Of a stretch of 10,972 bases of DNA, positions 1 through 6,020 are shown one piece after another. The position numbers and the translations under genes were made by a program. The stretch comes from an uncultured Roseburia sp. (GTDB lineage Bacteria > Bacillota > Clostridia > Lachnospirales > Lachnospiraceae). The stretch covers positions 1-10,972 of the forward strand of contig CAKRLC010000089.1 in assembly GCA_934358955.1 (NCBI GenBank). The letters run 5' to 3'. Numbering within the stretch: position 1 is the stretch's first letter; every line of letters starts with the position of its first letter. Under the pieces are notes generated by a model. The model did not search any database, was not told where the DNA came from, and was given only the letters and a program-made list of their open reading frames with translations.

Positions 1-458
1 GGTAATTCCATTTCATCGTTCATTTTCACAAATCCATATTTTTCATACAATGGGCGTCCCATCTCAGTTGCTTCTAATGAAATAGCTGTAATACCCTTGC
101 TTTTAGAATCTCTAATCAGCATATCTAATGTTTTAAAAGCAATTCCCAATCTTCGATATTCAGGATCAGTATACATATTCATGATATAAGCCTTGTTTCC
201 ATTTGGATTGTGGTAAGTCGGCATTACTTGAAAAAAACTAACACCACCAGCCCCTACAAAACGATTTTCATCAAAAATCAAATATGCAATATGAGAGCCG
301 TCACAAAGAGCTTTTTGATAATAATTATAGGATTGTCTTTCAACTTCACTCATATCAGTATCAGCAGAAAGTTTATTAGCTGCTCTTAATACCTCTATTC
401 TTGTTTCTGTCAATATATCGATATCTTCAATCGTTGCTCTCTTGTATTTTAAATTCAT
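1..458 (-). CDS. GNAT family N-acetyltransferase (C-terminus cut by window edge)
   Basis: I translated this frame by hand; it runs open to the window edge, giving 152 complete codons. The protein has the GNAT fold signature: a central strand (YIMNMYTDPEYRRLGIAF, residues 91-108) with the acetyl-CoA pyrophosphate-binding loop R-R-L-G-I-A (102-107), and the late motif PLYEKYGFVKM (136-146). GNAT enzymes transfer acetyl from acetyl-CoA to an amine; the substrate here cannot be predicted. Single-domain members are usually about 150-160 residues, so only a few residues should be missing. The ATG at 458 is chosen because a GGGAGAG ribosome binding site lies about 8 nt upstream; the ATG at 465 is in another frame and too close to it. 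It lies 63 nt downstream of the adenosine deaminase stop with no terminator seen between, so co-transcription is possible. Hand-counted GC over bases 1-420 is about 34 percent, against about 45 percent in a 240-base sample of the deaminase gene, which hints at different ancestry. Confidence 0.88.
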   Translation of the reverse strand, partial: MNLKYKRATIEDIDILTETRIEVLRAANKLSADTDMSEVERQSYNYYQKALCDGSHIAYLIFDENRFVGAGGVSFFQVMPTYHNPNGNKAYIMNMYTDPEYRRLGIAFKTLDMLIRDSKSKGITAISLEATEMGRPLYEKYGFVKMNDEMEL

Positions 459-521
459 ATCGCATTCTCTCCCGCAACTTCTGATTTTCCGCTTCCTTAT
501 GGTGCTATCTTTTTCCCTTTT

Positions 522-1490
522 CTAAAGCTTCCGGTACAGTTTTTCTTTTACATCATCCGGAGCAAATGCTGCTTTGGCTGCATTTCTCATCATAAGAAGT
601 ACTTCCTCATCACGGATGCCATAATTTTTCTGGATAAATTCCAGTTCTTTTACAAGTGTTGTATTGCTCACGGTACGGTTATCTGTGTTGACTGTGACTT
701 TCACGCCATTGTCTAAAAACTCGCGGATCGGATATTCCGACATATTCTGGACTGCTTTGGTCTGTAAATTACTGATCGGACACATTTCCACTCCAATTCC
801 GGCTGCTGCTAACTCCTTTTGGCAGGATACATTGCTACGCATCGCAATTCCATGTCCAATACGCCCTGCACCTGCTTTTACGGAATCAATGATATTCTGG
901 ATATTGCCGCATTCCCCGGCATGCAGTGTAAATGGCATGCCCCATTTTTTTGCCTGTGCAAACACTTCCATAAATTCACTCATCGGATACAGCGCCTCTG
1001 CGCCTGCGAGATCTGCTGCACAGACGCCGGCTCCTAAAAATTCCCTGGCAATCCTGATCATACGGAGATTTTCTTCTGCACTATGATGACGCATTGCACA
1101 GGTGATCAGCCCATATTCGATTCCAAAATCTTTCTTTCCCTGCTCCATGCCGCGTACCGTTGCTTCGATCACTTTCCTGCAATCCATAGATCCGGTTTCT
1201 GATAAAAGTGGTGCAAACCGCACTTCCGCATAACAGACGTTTTCTTTCTGAAGCTGTCCCATCAGATCATATGCTGCTCCAAAAAGACCTTCCTCATCCA
1301 TAATACACTGTCCAGGCAGATCGAATTTTTCCAGATATTCATTTAAGCTTGTACAGTTATCATTGACCGAAAGTTCTTCCTGCTTTACTTCCCTGCCAAG
1401 CCGTTTCTCGATAAATGCCCTGCTAAGTGAACCGTCTAAATGGCAATGCAGTTCAACTTTTGGTAATTTTCTTAATTCTTCCTGCGTCAT
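522..1490 (-). CDS. add: Adenosine deaminase
   Basis: A 322-residue cytosolic metal-dependent hydrolase that deaminates adenosine (and usually deoxyadenosine) to inosine in purine salvage. The family motifs are all present in order: ELHCHLDGSL with zinc ligands H15 and H17, HAGE at 190-193 (zinc ligand H190, catalytic E192 or its equivalent), RIGHG with H213 matching the catalytic histidine, CPISN at 237-241, and NTDNRTVSNTTL at 268-279 with zinc ligand D270. Length is normal for the bacterial family (about 320-350). The acid after D270, which contacts the purine in DD-type enzymes, is Asn here; I recall the TDNR form from other Gram-positive deaminases, so this is probably a subfamily trait. 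The ATG at 1490 follows a GGGGGAAG ribosome binding site. It is the second gene after a PfkB-family kinase, 33 nt apart, which suggests a nucleoside-salvage operon. It could in principle act on a related aminopurine (adenine or a modified adenosine), but overall the motifs favour adenosine. Confidence 0.93.
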   Translation of the reverse strand: MTQEELRKLPKVELHCHLDGSLSRAFIEKRLGREVKQEELSVNDNCTSLNEYLEKFDLPGQCIMDEEGLFGAAYDLMGQLQKENVCYAEVRFAPLLSETGSMDCRKVIEATVRGMEQGKKDFGIEYGLITCAMRHHSAEENLRMIRIAREFLGAGVCAADLAGAEALYPMSEFMEVFAQAKKWGMPFTLHAGECGNIQNIIDSVKAGAGRIGHGIAMRSNVSCQKELAAAGIGVEMCPISNLQTKAVQNMSEYPIREFLDNGVKVTVNTDNRTVSNTTLVKELEFIQKNYGIRDEEVLLMMRNAAKAAFAPDDVKEKLYRKL

Positions 1491-1523
1491 TCTTTCTTCC
1501 CCCTATACTGATAAACTCTAAAC

Positions 1524-2459
1524 TTATGCCTTGATTCCAAATTCTTCCGGGCAGAATCTTGGACACACATTCTCCGAAGATGTAATAACCGATGCTGCCA
1601 GACGTGTTCCGATCTCAACCGCTTCTTCCATTGTTTTTCCATAAGTCAGCCCTGCAGAAACTCCTGCACAGAAAGCGTCCCCCGCTCCTGTCGTATCTTT
1701 GACCTGCACTTTCTGTGCCGGACAGAATCCTCTTTGCCCTTCACGGTCTGCATAAACAGCACCTGCTCCTCCCATTGTTACAACCATAGACGGAATATTG
1801 GCCGCATGCAGACGCTCTGCCAGAATTTCCATCAGCTCTTCCGGTGTTTTTTCGCTGTAATCATCCATAAAGAAAATACCTGCCTCGAGCTGGTTGCAGA
1901 TCACACAGTCAAATTTCCGAAGCAGATCCCTGCGTTCTACTGCGATACTCATATTGCTGACAACACCGTATAATTTTTTATGATGCTTTTCACAAAGCTC
2001 GATCACTTTTTTGATAATAACTTTATCCATATCTACTTCTGCAACCACGGAGTCACAGACCGAAACGATCTCATCTCCTTTTTCTTCCAGCACCGAAAGG
2101 ATCGGCATCAGATTCGGCCGCTGTGAAATAGAACCCGCCAGATCTCCATTATTGTCAAAAACTGCCAGCCAGGTTCCCATTCCATTCGGAATGGTCTGCA
2201 TATATTCTGTATTTACTTTGTGCCTTTTCAATTTGCGGATAACATCATCCCCCAATGCAGACTCATCTACAATCCCCAGAAAGGTCGGTCGAAGTTCCAG
2301 ATTTGCAATGTCCTCTACCACATTTCTGCTGACTCCTCCATGAATATATTCTATATGTCCTGCATTTCTTCCATCCGGAATGTATACATCAGCCGGAAAT
2401 CCCTTGATGTCCACAAACACTGCTCCACAAACTACGATTCCATTTTTATTTACTGCCAT
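1524..2459 (-). CDS. PfkB-family kinase, probably nucleoside or pseudouridine kinase
   Basis: A 311-residue ribokinase-fold (PfkB) sugar/nucleoside kinase. Visible motifs: the N-terminal substrate-binding GGVSRN at 41-46, N-x-x-E at 189-192 (NQLE, metal/phosphate site), VTMGGAGA at 228-235, and the C-terminal signature DTTGAGDAF at 255-263 with D261 as catalytic base and GAG as the anion hole. The segment YIPDGRNAGHIEYIHGGVSRN resembles, from memory, the N-terminal region of E. coli pseudouridine kinase PsuK more than ribokinase or 1-phosphofructokinase. The following gene is adenosine deaminase, which supports a nucleoside substrate (adenosine, inosine/guanosine or pseudouridine), but no pseudouridine-5'-phosphate glycosidase gene is in the window, so the substrate stays open. 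The ATG at 2459 is preceded by AGAGAGG about 11 nt upstream. It is the first gene of its operon, with a promoter candidate at 2505-2533 just downstream of the previous unit's terminator. Confidence 0.9.
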   Translation of the reverse strand: MAVNKNGIVVCGAVFVDIKGFPADVYIPDGRNAGHIEYIHGGVSRNVVEDIANLELRPTFLGIVDESALGDDVIRKLKRHKVNTEYMQTIPNGMGTWLAVFDNNGDLAGSISQRPNLMPILSVLEEKGDEIVSVCDSVVAEVDMDKVIIKKVIELCEKHHKKLYGVVSNMSIAVERRDLLRKFDCVICNQLEAGIFFMDDYSEKTPEELMEILAERLHAANIPSMVVTMGGAGAVYADREGQRGFCPAQKVQVKDTTGAGDAFCAGVSAGLTYGKTMEEAVEIGTRLAASVITSSENVCPRFCPEEFGIKA

Positions 2460-2504
2460 ATTTCTAAAAACCTCTCTTTTGTAAAATCTGATTAAGTACC
2501 TTTT

Positions 2505-2533
2505 AGTTTACATGATTTTTATAAAGATCACAA
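2505..2533 (-). promoter_or_regulatory. Candidate promoter for the kinase-add operon
   Basis: On the minus strand TTGTGA (2533-2528, 4/6 to TTGACA) is followed after exactly 17 nt by TAAACT (2510-2505, 4/6 to TATAAT). It lies between the terminator of the preceding ribU-PPOX unit and the kinase start, leaving a 5' UTR of about 40 nt. The surrounding sequence is AT-rich, so a match of this quality is only moderately informative. Confidence 0.4.
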
Positions 2534-2537
2534 CATG

Positions 2538-2580
2538 CAAAAAGGAAGTCCATCACCTGTTTCGGCTCAAGACTTCCTTC
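2538..2580 (-). terminator. Intrinsic terminator after the ribU-PPOX unit
   Basis: AAGGAAGTC (2542-2550) and GACTTCCTT (2571-2579) form a perfect 9-bp stem around a 20-nt loop. On the minus strand the stem runs into five T residues (2543-2539), as expected for a terminator 33 nt after the PPOX stop codon. On the plus strand the stem is followed by a T-rich but interrupted tract; no plus-strand gene needs it. The loop is long, so efficiency is uncertain. Confidence 0.65.
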
Positions 2581-2612
2581 TTCCTGTTTTATTTAAATAT
2601 ATGCTTTACTTT

Positions 2613-3098
2613 TTATTTTTTGTCGTAAATCTTCGGTTCTACTGTTTTCTTTTCAAAATCAATAAACAGCTGGAACGCATATCCGTCATCACTTGTATCC
2701 CAGATTTCTACATACTTGGGTTCGATCTCAATGAGGATCTCTGTATCTTCATGACTGTATTTATTATAGCTTTCCCATAAGTGTTCTTTGTATCCTTTTT
2801 CAAAACGTCTTCCCGGTTCCTCCACAACAAGACCTTTGTTGATGGCAATACCTTCCACCTGAACTCCGCTCCAGCACAGTGCTACATGTGGATTTTCCAT
2901 AAGCTGTTTTGTTTTGCGGAAATTCTTATCTGTTTTAAACCAGATTTTCTCATCGTAAAATAAGCAGCTTACATTTCTTACCATAACATAGTCATTCACA
3001 CTGGAGGCTAATGCCATAATCTTCCAGTCTCCAAGTATTTCAAACATTCTCTCTACGGCCTGCTCATAAGTAATATCTTTTTCTAATGTAAATTTCAT
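2613..3098 (-). CDS. Pyridoxamine 5'-phosphate oxidase (PPOX) family protein, FMN-binding split-barrel type
   Basis: A 161-residue protein of the PPOX-like split-barrel fold. The recognisable pattern is a first helix (residues 9-23), strands around KIMALASSVNDYVMVRNVSCLFYDEKIWF (26-54), then a basic turn TDKNFRKTKQLMENPHVALCW (56-76), typical of the region where such proteins hold FMN phosphate and ribityl, and GVQVEGIA (78-85) before the C-terminal half. Family members use FMN, F420 or haem; the substrate cannot be told from sequence, and classical PdxH activity should not be assumed because this protein is shorter than PdxH. The ATG at 3098 has an AAAGGAGA ribosome binding site that overlaps the ribU stop region; the gap to ribU is 11 nt. 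The two genes therefore share the FMN-riboswitch-controlled transcript, which supports a flavin link. A terminator follows at 2538-2580. It could be a general flavin reductase or a stress protein; I cannot decide. Confidence 0.85.
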   Translation of the reverse strand: MKFTLEKDITYEQAVERMFEILGDWKIMALASSVNDYVMVRNVSCLFYDEKIWFKTDKNFRKTKQLMENPHVALCWSGVQVEGIAINKGLVVEEPGRRFEKGYKEHLWESYNKYSHEDTEILIEIEPKYVEIWDTSDDGYAFQLFIDFEKKTVEPKIYDKK

Positions 3099-3109
3099 CT
3101 CGTTCTCCT

Positions 3110-3763
3110 TTATCTGTTAATAATTCCCCTGATCACACCACTTAATCTCTTATAAATCATAAATGTGATAACAGATGTTGCCCCGTATTTTATTAAATTA
3201 AATGGAATCAGACCGAAAATAACAAGTCCTACGGTATCTTTCATTGCCGGATTTACTGCGCTGCACATCGCAATAATATCTTCCATGGTCATACCAAACA
3301 GTTTCACATAAAATGGTATGATCAGATATAAATTCGTAAGCACTGCTACAACCGCAACCACACAACAGCTGACTGTCATTCCTATGATTGCACTCTTTTT
3401 TGTCTTTTTCCTGTGATAGATAAGTACTGCCGGCAGCACATAAGCACTGCTAAGTAAGAAATTCTGCACTTCGCCTGTTCCAAGAGACATCGATCCCTGC
3501 ATCATAAGCTGTAATAATATTTTTATAACAATAATGCAAAGTGCTTCAATTGGTCCAAACATCAATCCGCCGATGATCTCCATAACTCCTGATAAATCAA
3601 AAGAAAGGAATGGCGGCATAAATGGAATTGGAAACCGCATAAGCATAAGTACGGAGCTGACGGCTCCCATAAGACCTATAAAAGCGATCTTTCTCACATT
3701 GACTCTTGGTGCGCTTTGCACCTGGCTTCTCACTGCTGTAACTTCTTGTTCGTTTTCTCTCAT
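3110..3763 (-). CDS. ribU: Riboflavin ECF transporter S component
   Basis: A 217-residue integral membrane protein with about six hydrophobic helices (roughly 24-44, 58-85, 100-117, 122-150, 160-186, 190-208). Features fit RibU: the early small-residue helix GLMGAVSSVLM (30-40) resembling the region that packs on the EcfT coupling subunit, FPIPFMPPFLSFDLSG (44-59), and GTGEVQNF (95-102). The S component binds riboflavin and docks on a shared EcfA-EcfA'-EcfT energising module, which is not in this window. The FMN riboswitch directly upstream independently supports the substrate. The frame is open to an ATG at 3838, but that codon lies inside the riboswitch; the ATG at 3763 has a perfect GGAGG at 3775-3771 with 7 nt spacing, so I use 3763. 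The stop is TAA at 3112-3110, 11 nt before the PPOX-family gene. Confidence 0.92.
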   Translation of the reverse strand: MRENEQEVTAVRSQVQSAPRVNVRKIAFIGLMGAVSSVLMLMRFPIPFMPPFLSFDLSGVMEIIGGLMFGPIEALCIIVIKILLQLMMQGSMSLGTGEVQNFLLSSAYVLPAVLIYHRKKTKKSAIIGMTVSCCVVAVVAVLTNLYLIIPFYVKLFGMTMEDIIAMCSAVNPAMKDTVGLVIFGLIPFNLIKYGATSVITFMIYKRLSGVIRGIINR

Positions 3764-3775
3764 ATCGAATCCTCC

Positions 3776-3808
3776 AAAAAAATAACCCGGAACAGACTGT
3801 GCTCCGGG
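3776..3808 (-). terminator. Riboswitch-controlled intrinsic terminator (expression platform)
   Basis: On the minus strand CCCGGA (3808-3803) pairs with TCCGGG (3791-3786) around an 11-nt loop that can add ACA/TGT pairs, followed by TTATTTTTTT (seven T residues at 3782-3776). The ribU ribosome binding site GGAGG begins at the very next base, so read-through is needed for expression. A possible antiterminator is UCCGG in the conserved 3' end of the aptamer (3843-3839) pairing with CCGGA of the terminator's 5' arm (3807-3803); that pairing is inferred. Confidence 0.85.
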
Positions 3809-3826
3809 CGTGATTTTGCAGAAAAT

Positions 3827-3945
3827 GTCTTTTCTCATCCGGACTATACCGTCGGTTTTGGAATTCCATAAAGGTCACCAAATCAGCCGCTTTCGCGGGT
3901 CATGGACTATACCATCGGTAGGGACTTGCACCCTGCCACAAAGAC
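3827..3945 (-). ncRNA. FMN riboswitch (RFN element) aptamer
   Basis: Read on the minus strand, this has the RFN core in order: P1 5' side GTCTTT (3945-3940), GGCAGGGTGCAAGTCCC (P2), ACCGATGGTATAGTCC, a CCGC-GAAA-GCGG hairpin, GATTTGG...CCAAAACCGACGGTATAGTCCGG with a P5-type stem TTTGG/CCAAA, then the conserved GATGAGA and the P1 3' side AAAGAC (3832-3827). P1 closes with 6 bp, making a six-stem junction of about 119 nt. It binds flavin mononucleotide. With the terminator immediately downstream, FMN binding is expected to stop transcription before ribU. The order is promoter, aptamer, terminator, GGAGG, ATG. Confidence 0.95.
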
Positions 3946-3997
3946 GTGTTGGTTCTATATCGAATTGTAATTGCAGTAACATTATCTGCTAGGACAC

Positions 3998-4026
3998 ATT
4001 ATATGCTATCTTATCGAATCTGTAAA
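3998..4026 (-). promoter_or_regulatory. Sigma-A type promoter for the FMN riboswitch-ribU-PPOX unit
   Basis: TTTACA (4026-4021, 5/6 to TTGACA), a 17-nt spacer and a perfect TATAAT (4003-3998) on the minus strand. Transcription should start near 3991, about 46 nt upstream of the aptamer's P1. It is the best promoter in the window, sited in the only gap between the importer operon and the riboswitch. Confidence 0.85.
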
Positions 4027-4095
4027 TATTATTTGTTGATTTTTTACATTTTTTAATTAAAATATCACCATTCTCTTGTGTTTTATACCAATCGT

Positions 4096-4980
4096 TTACA
4101 GATTACTCTCTTTCCGGTTCACATTTTTCCGCAGATAATTTCCGAGATTCGTCATACACACTAACGTAACAACAAGGAATAACCCAGGGATCAAGATCAT
4201 CCACCAGGATTTTGTCATCAATGCCTTATCCGCATTCGAAAGCATACTTCCCCAGGAAATCTGCTCGATCGGCAGTCCGATCCCCATGAAACTTAAGGTG
4301 GACTCTGCCACGATCGCACTGCGGATATTCATAACAACCATAAACATGATCGAAGATGCAAAGTTTGGTGCAAGGTGATTCCATAATACATAAAAGAAAT
4401 TGCCTCCCATACACTTTGCCGCGATCACATAACCACTGTTTCTGATCTGTTTTACCTCTGTCCGGACAACCTTCGCAATGCTTGCCCATCCGGTCACTCC
4501 GATGACCACTGAAATACTGACCACATTTGCTTTTCCAAGAATGGCCTGCAATAAAATAATGAGCAGCAGACTTGGAATACTTAAAAATATTTCTGTGGCA
4601 CGCATAAGCAGCTCATCTACCGTATCCGGTGCACATCCACTGACCGCACCAAACACAATTGCGATCACCGTAGAGATCACCGTAGAGAGAACTCCAATAA
4701 ACAGCGAAATTCTTCCTCCATACCAGATCATAGAAAAAATATCCCGTCCCATCGTATCCGTTCCAAAAAGGAATTCCTGTCCCGGTGCTTTATTATAATT
4801 CATGAGATCCATATAGGTCGGATCTTTGGTCATAATCTGATTGCAGCACAGACATCCAAGTATGATCAGACCAAGTATCACGATAGAACCCCATGGCTTG
4901 TCCTGATACCATTTTCTTTTTGCTGTCGGGACGACTTCTGTTATTTTCCTCATCCCTACCATCTGAAAATCCGAATCCAT
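4096..4980 (-). CDS. ABC transporter permease, DppC/OppC type
   Basis: A 294-residue inner-membrane permease of the binding-protein-dependent importer family for peptides/nickel. It has a cytosolic N-terminus, a first membrane helix at about 31-50, the subfamily hallmark FGTDTMGRDIFS (72-83) that opens the core domain, further helices at about 88-112, 130-148, 152-172, 208-230 and 258-278, and the cytoplasmic EAA-like loop GYVIAAKCMGG (183-193) that contacts the ATPase. It forms the channel with the DppB-type permease upstream. The frame also opens with a GTG at 4998, but the ATG at 4980 is preceded by AAAGGAGA with about 4 nt spacing, so I take 4980. It is the last gene of the operon, 68 nt after the DppB-type gene; that gap contains a small hairpin. 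No clear intrinsic terminator follows it before the ribU promoter. Confidence 0.92.
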   Translation of the reverse strand: MDSDFQMVGMRKITEVVPTAKRKWYQDKPWGSIVILGLIILGCLCCNQIMTKDPTYMDLMNYNKAPGQEFLFGTDTMGRDIFSMIWYGGRISLFIGVLSTVISTVIAIVFGAVSGCAPDTVDELLMRATEIFLSIPSLLLIILLQAILGKANVVSISVVIGVTGWASIAKVVRTEVKQIRNSGYVIAAKCMGGNFFYVLWNHLAPNFASSIMFMVVMNIRSAIVAESTLSFMGIGLPIEQISWGSMLSNADKALMTKSWWMILIPGLFLVVTLVCMTNLGNYLRKNVNRKESNL

Positions 4981-5024
4981 CCTGTCTCCTTTCTGCACAT
5001 TCTAATGTTGTTGAAGATGATGCT

Positions 5025-5040
5025 GCGGTCAGGCAACCGC
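5025..5040 (-). other. Small intercistronic hairpin between the two permease genes
   Basis: GCGGT (5025-5029) and ACCGC (5036-5040) form a perfect 5-bp stem with a 6-nt loop in the 68-nt gap, starting 8 nt after the DppB-type stop. There is no T tract, so it is not a terminator; it might be an mRNA processing or stability element, or chance. Confidence 0.3.
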
Positions 5041-5048
5041 TTACCTCT

Positions 5049-6020
5049 TTAATGTTCTTTGATTCGCGGATCGATCCGTTCATTGATCGCCTGCGCCACC
5101 ATATTGCACAAAATAACGATCACACCAGTCAGCATACACAATACCATAAGCAGGTTGTAATCCTTATATCTTGCACTTTCATAGGCAAGCGTTCCAATCC
5201 CCGGATAGGAAAATACCGTCTCTATGATATAGGTTCCACCCAGAATATGCGGCACAGAAATTGCCATAATGCTTAAATAAGTTGGTATCATATTTCTGAG
5301 ACAGTGTCTGAACATAATCTGTTTTTTCGTCAGACCTTTTGATTTTGCAAGTAATACATAATCTGCCCGTACTTCCTCTAAAATCTTATTTCGGATCAGA
5401 TATGCATAATACCATAAATGATCTGTCACAACGACCACCATCGGCAGGATCAGATGCACGATCCGGTCTGTCACACTTCCGTTTCCAACCGCATAAGCCC
5501 CGGAACTTGGCAGTAACTGAAGCTCCACTGCAAAAATCAATATCAATACGAGTGACAGCCAGAACTCCGGGATACAGCTTGTCACGGTTCCGACAAGACA
5601 GATGATCTTATCCGGCAGACGTTCCTCATACCATGCGCATAACATTCCAAGCAGCATTGCCAGAATAAAAATCAGGATAAATCCGATTCCTCCAAGCAGT
5701 AACGTATTGACTACTCTTCCTGCAATGACTTCCAGAACATCCATTTTGTATTTATAGGAAATTCCAAAATTACCATGCAGTGCATTGCCAAGCCACTTCA
5801 CATACTGCACTGCGATCGGCTCATTTAATCCGAGCTTTTCCTCTGCCCAGGCATGCTCTTCGGGACTCATTTTCTCTACGCGTTCTCCATAATAGGACAC
5901 TAACGGATCTCCCGGTGCCAGACGTGCGATATAAAATACGATCACGGAAAGCAGAAAAATGCTGACAAGAAATAATACTATTTTTTTCAGAATATAACAA
6001 ATTGTTTCTTTTTTTCTCAC
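5049..6020 (-). CDS. ABC transporter permease, DppB/OppB type
   Basis: A 323-residue inner-membrane permease. An N-terminal helix (about 9-31) is followed by the DppB hallmark ARLAPGDP (32-39), a large external segment with EEKLGLNEPIAVQYVKWL (60-77) and NFGISY (84-89), then helices at about 101-128, 138-166, 188-207, 246-268 and 288-310. The EAA-like loop is DYVLLAKSKGLTKKQIMFRH (220-239), followed by GIGTLAYES (275-283). It pairs with the DppC-type permease to form the translocation path. It starts with GTG at 6020; the GTGA overlaps the TGA stop of the fused ATPase gene by 4 nt, a classic translational-coupling arrangement, and no in-frame ATG in the N-terminal region fits better. Length is normal for the family. 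Confidence 0.92.
   Translation of the reverse strand: MRKKETICYILKKIVLFLVSIFLLSVIVFYIARLAPGDPLVSYYGERVEKMSPEEHAWAEEKLGLNEPIAVQYVKWLGNALHGNFGISYKYKMDVLEVIAGRVVNTLLLGGIGFILIFILAMLLGMLCAWYEERLPDKIICLVGTVTSCIPEFWLSLVLILIFAVELQLLPSSGAYAVGNGSVTDRIVHLILPMVVVVTDHLWYYAYLIRNKILEEVRADYVLLAKSKGLTKKQIMFRHCLRNMIPTYLSIMAISVPHILGGTYIIETVFSYPGIGTLAYESARYKDYNLLMVLCMLTGVIVILCNMVAQAINERIDPRIKEH

Noticed and set aside
4981..4998. GTG start for the DppC-type permease at 4998
   Set aside because: The GTG lies upstream of the AAAGGAGA ribosome binding site that serves the ATG at 4980.
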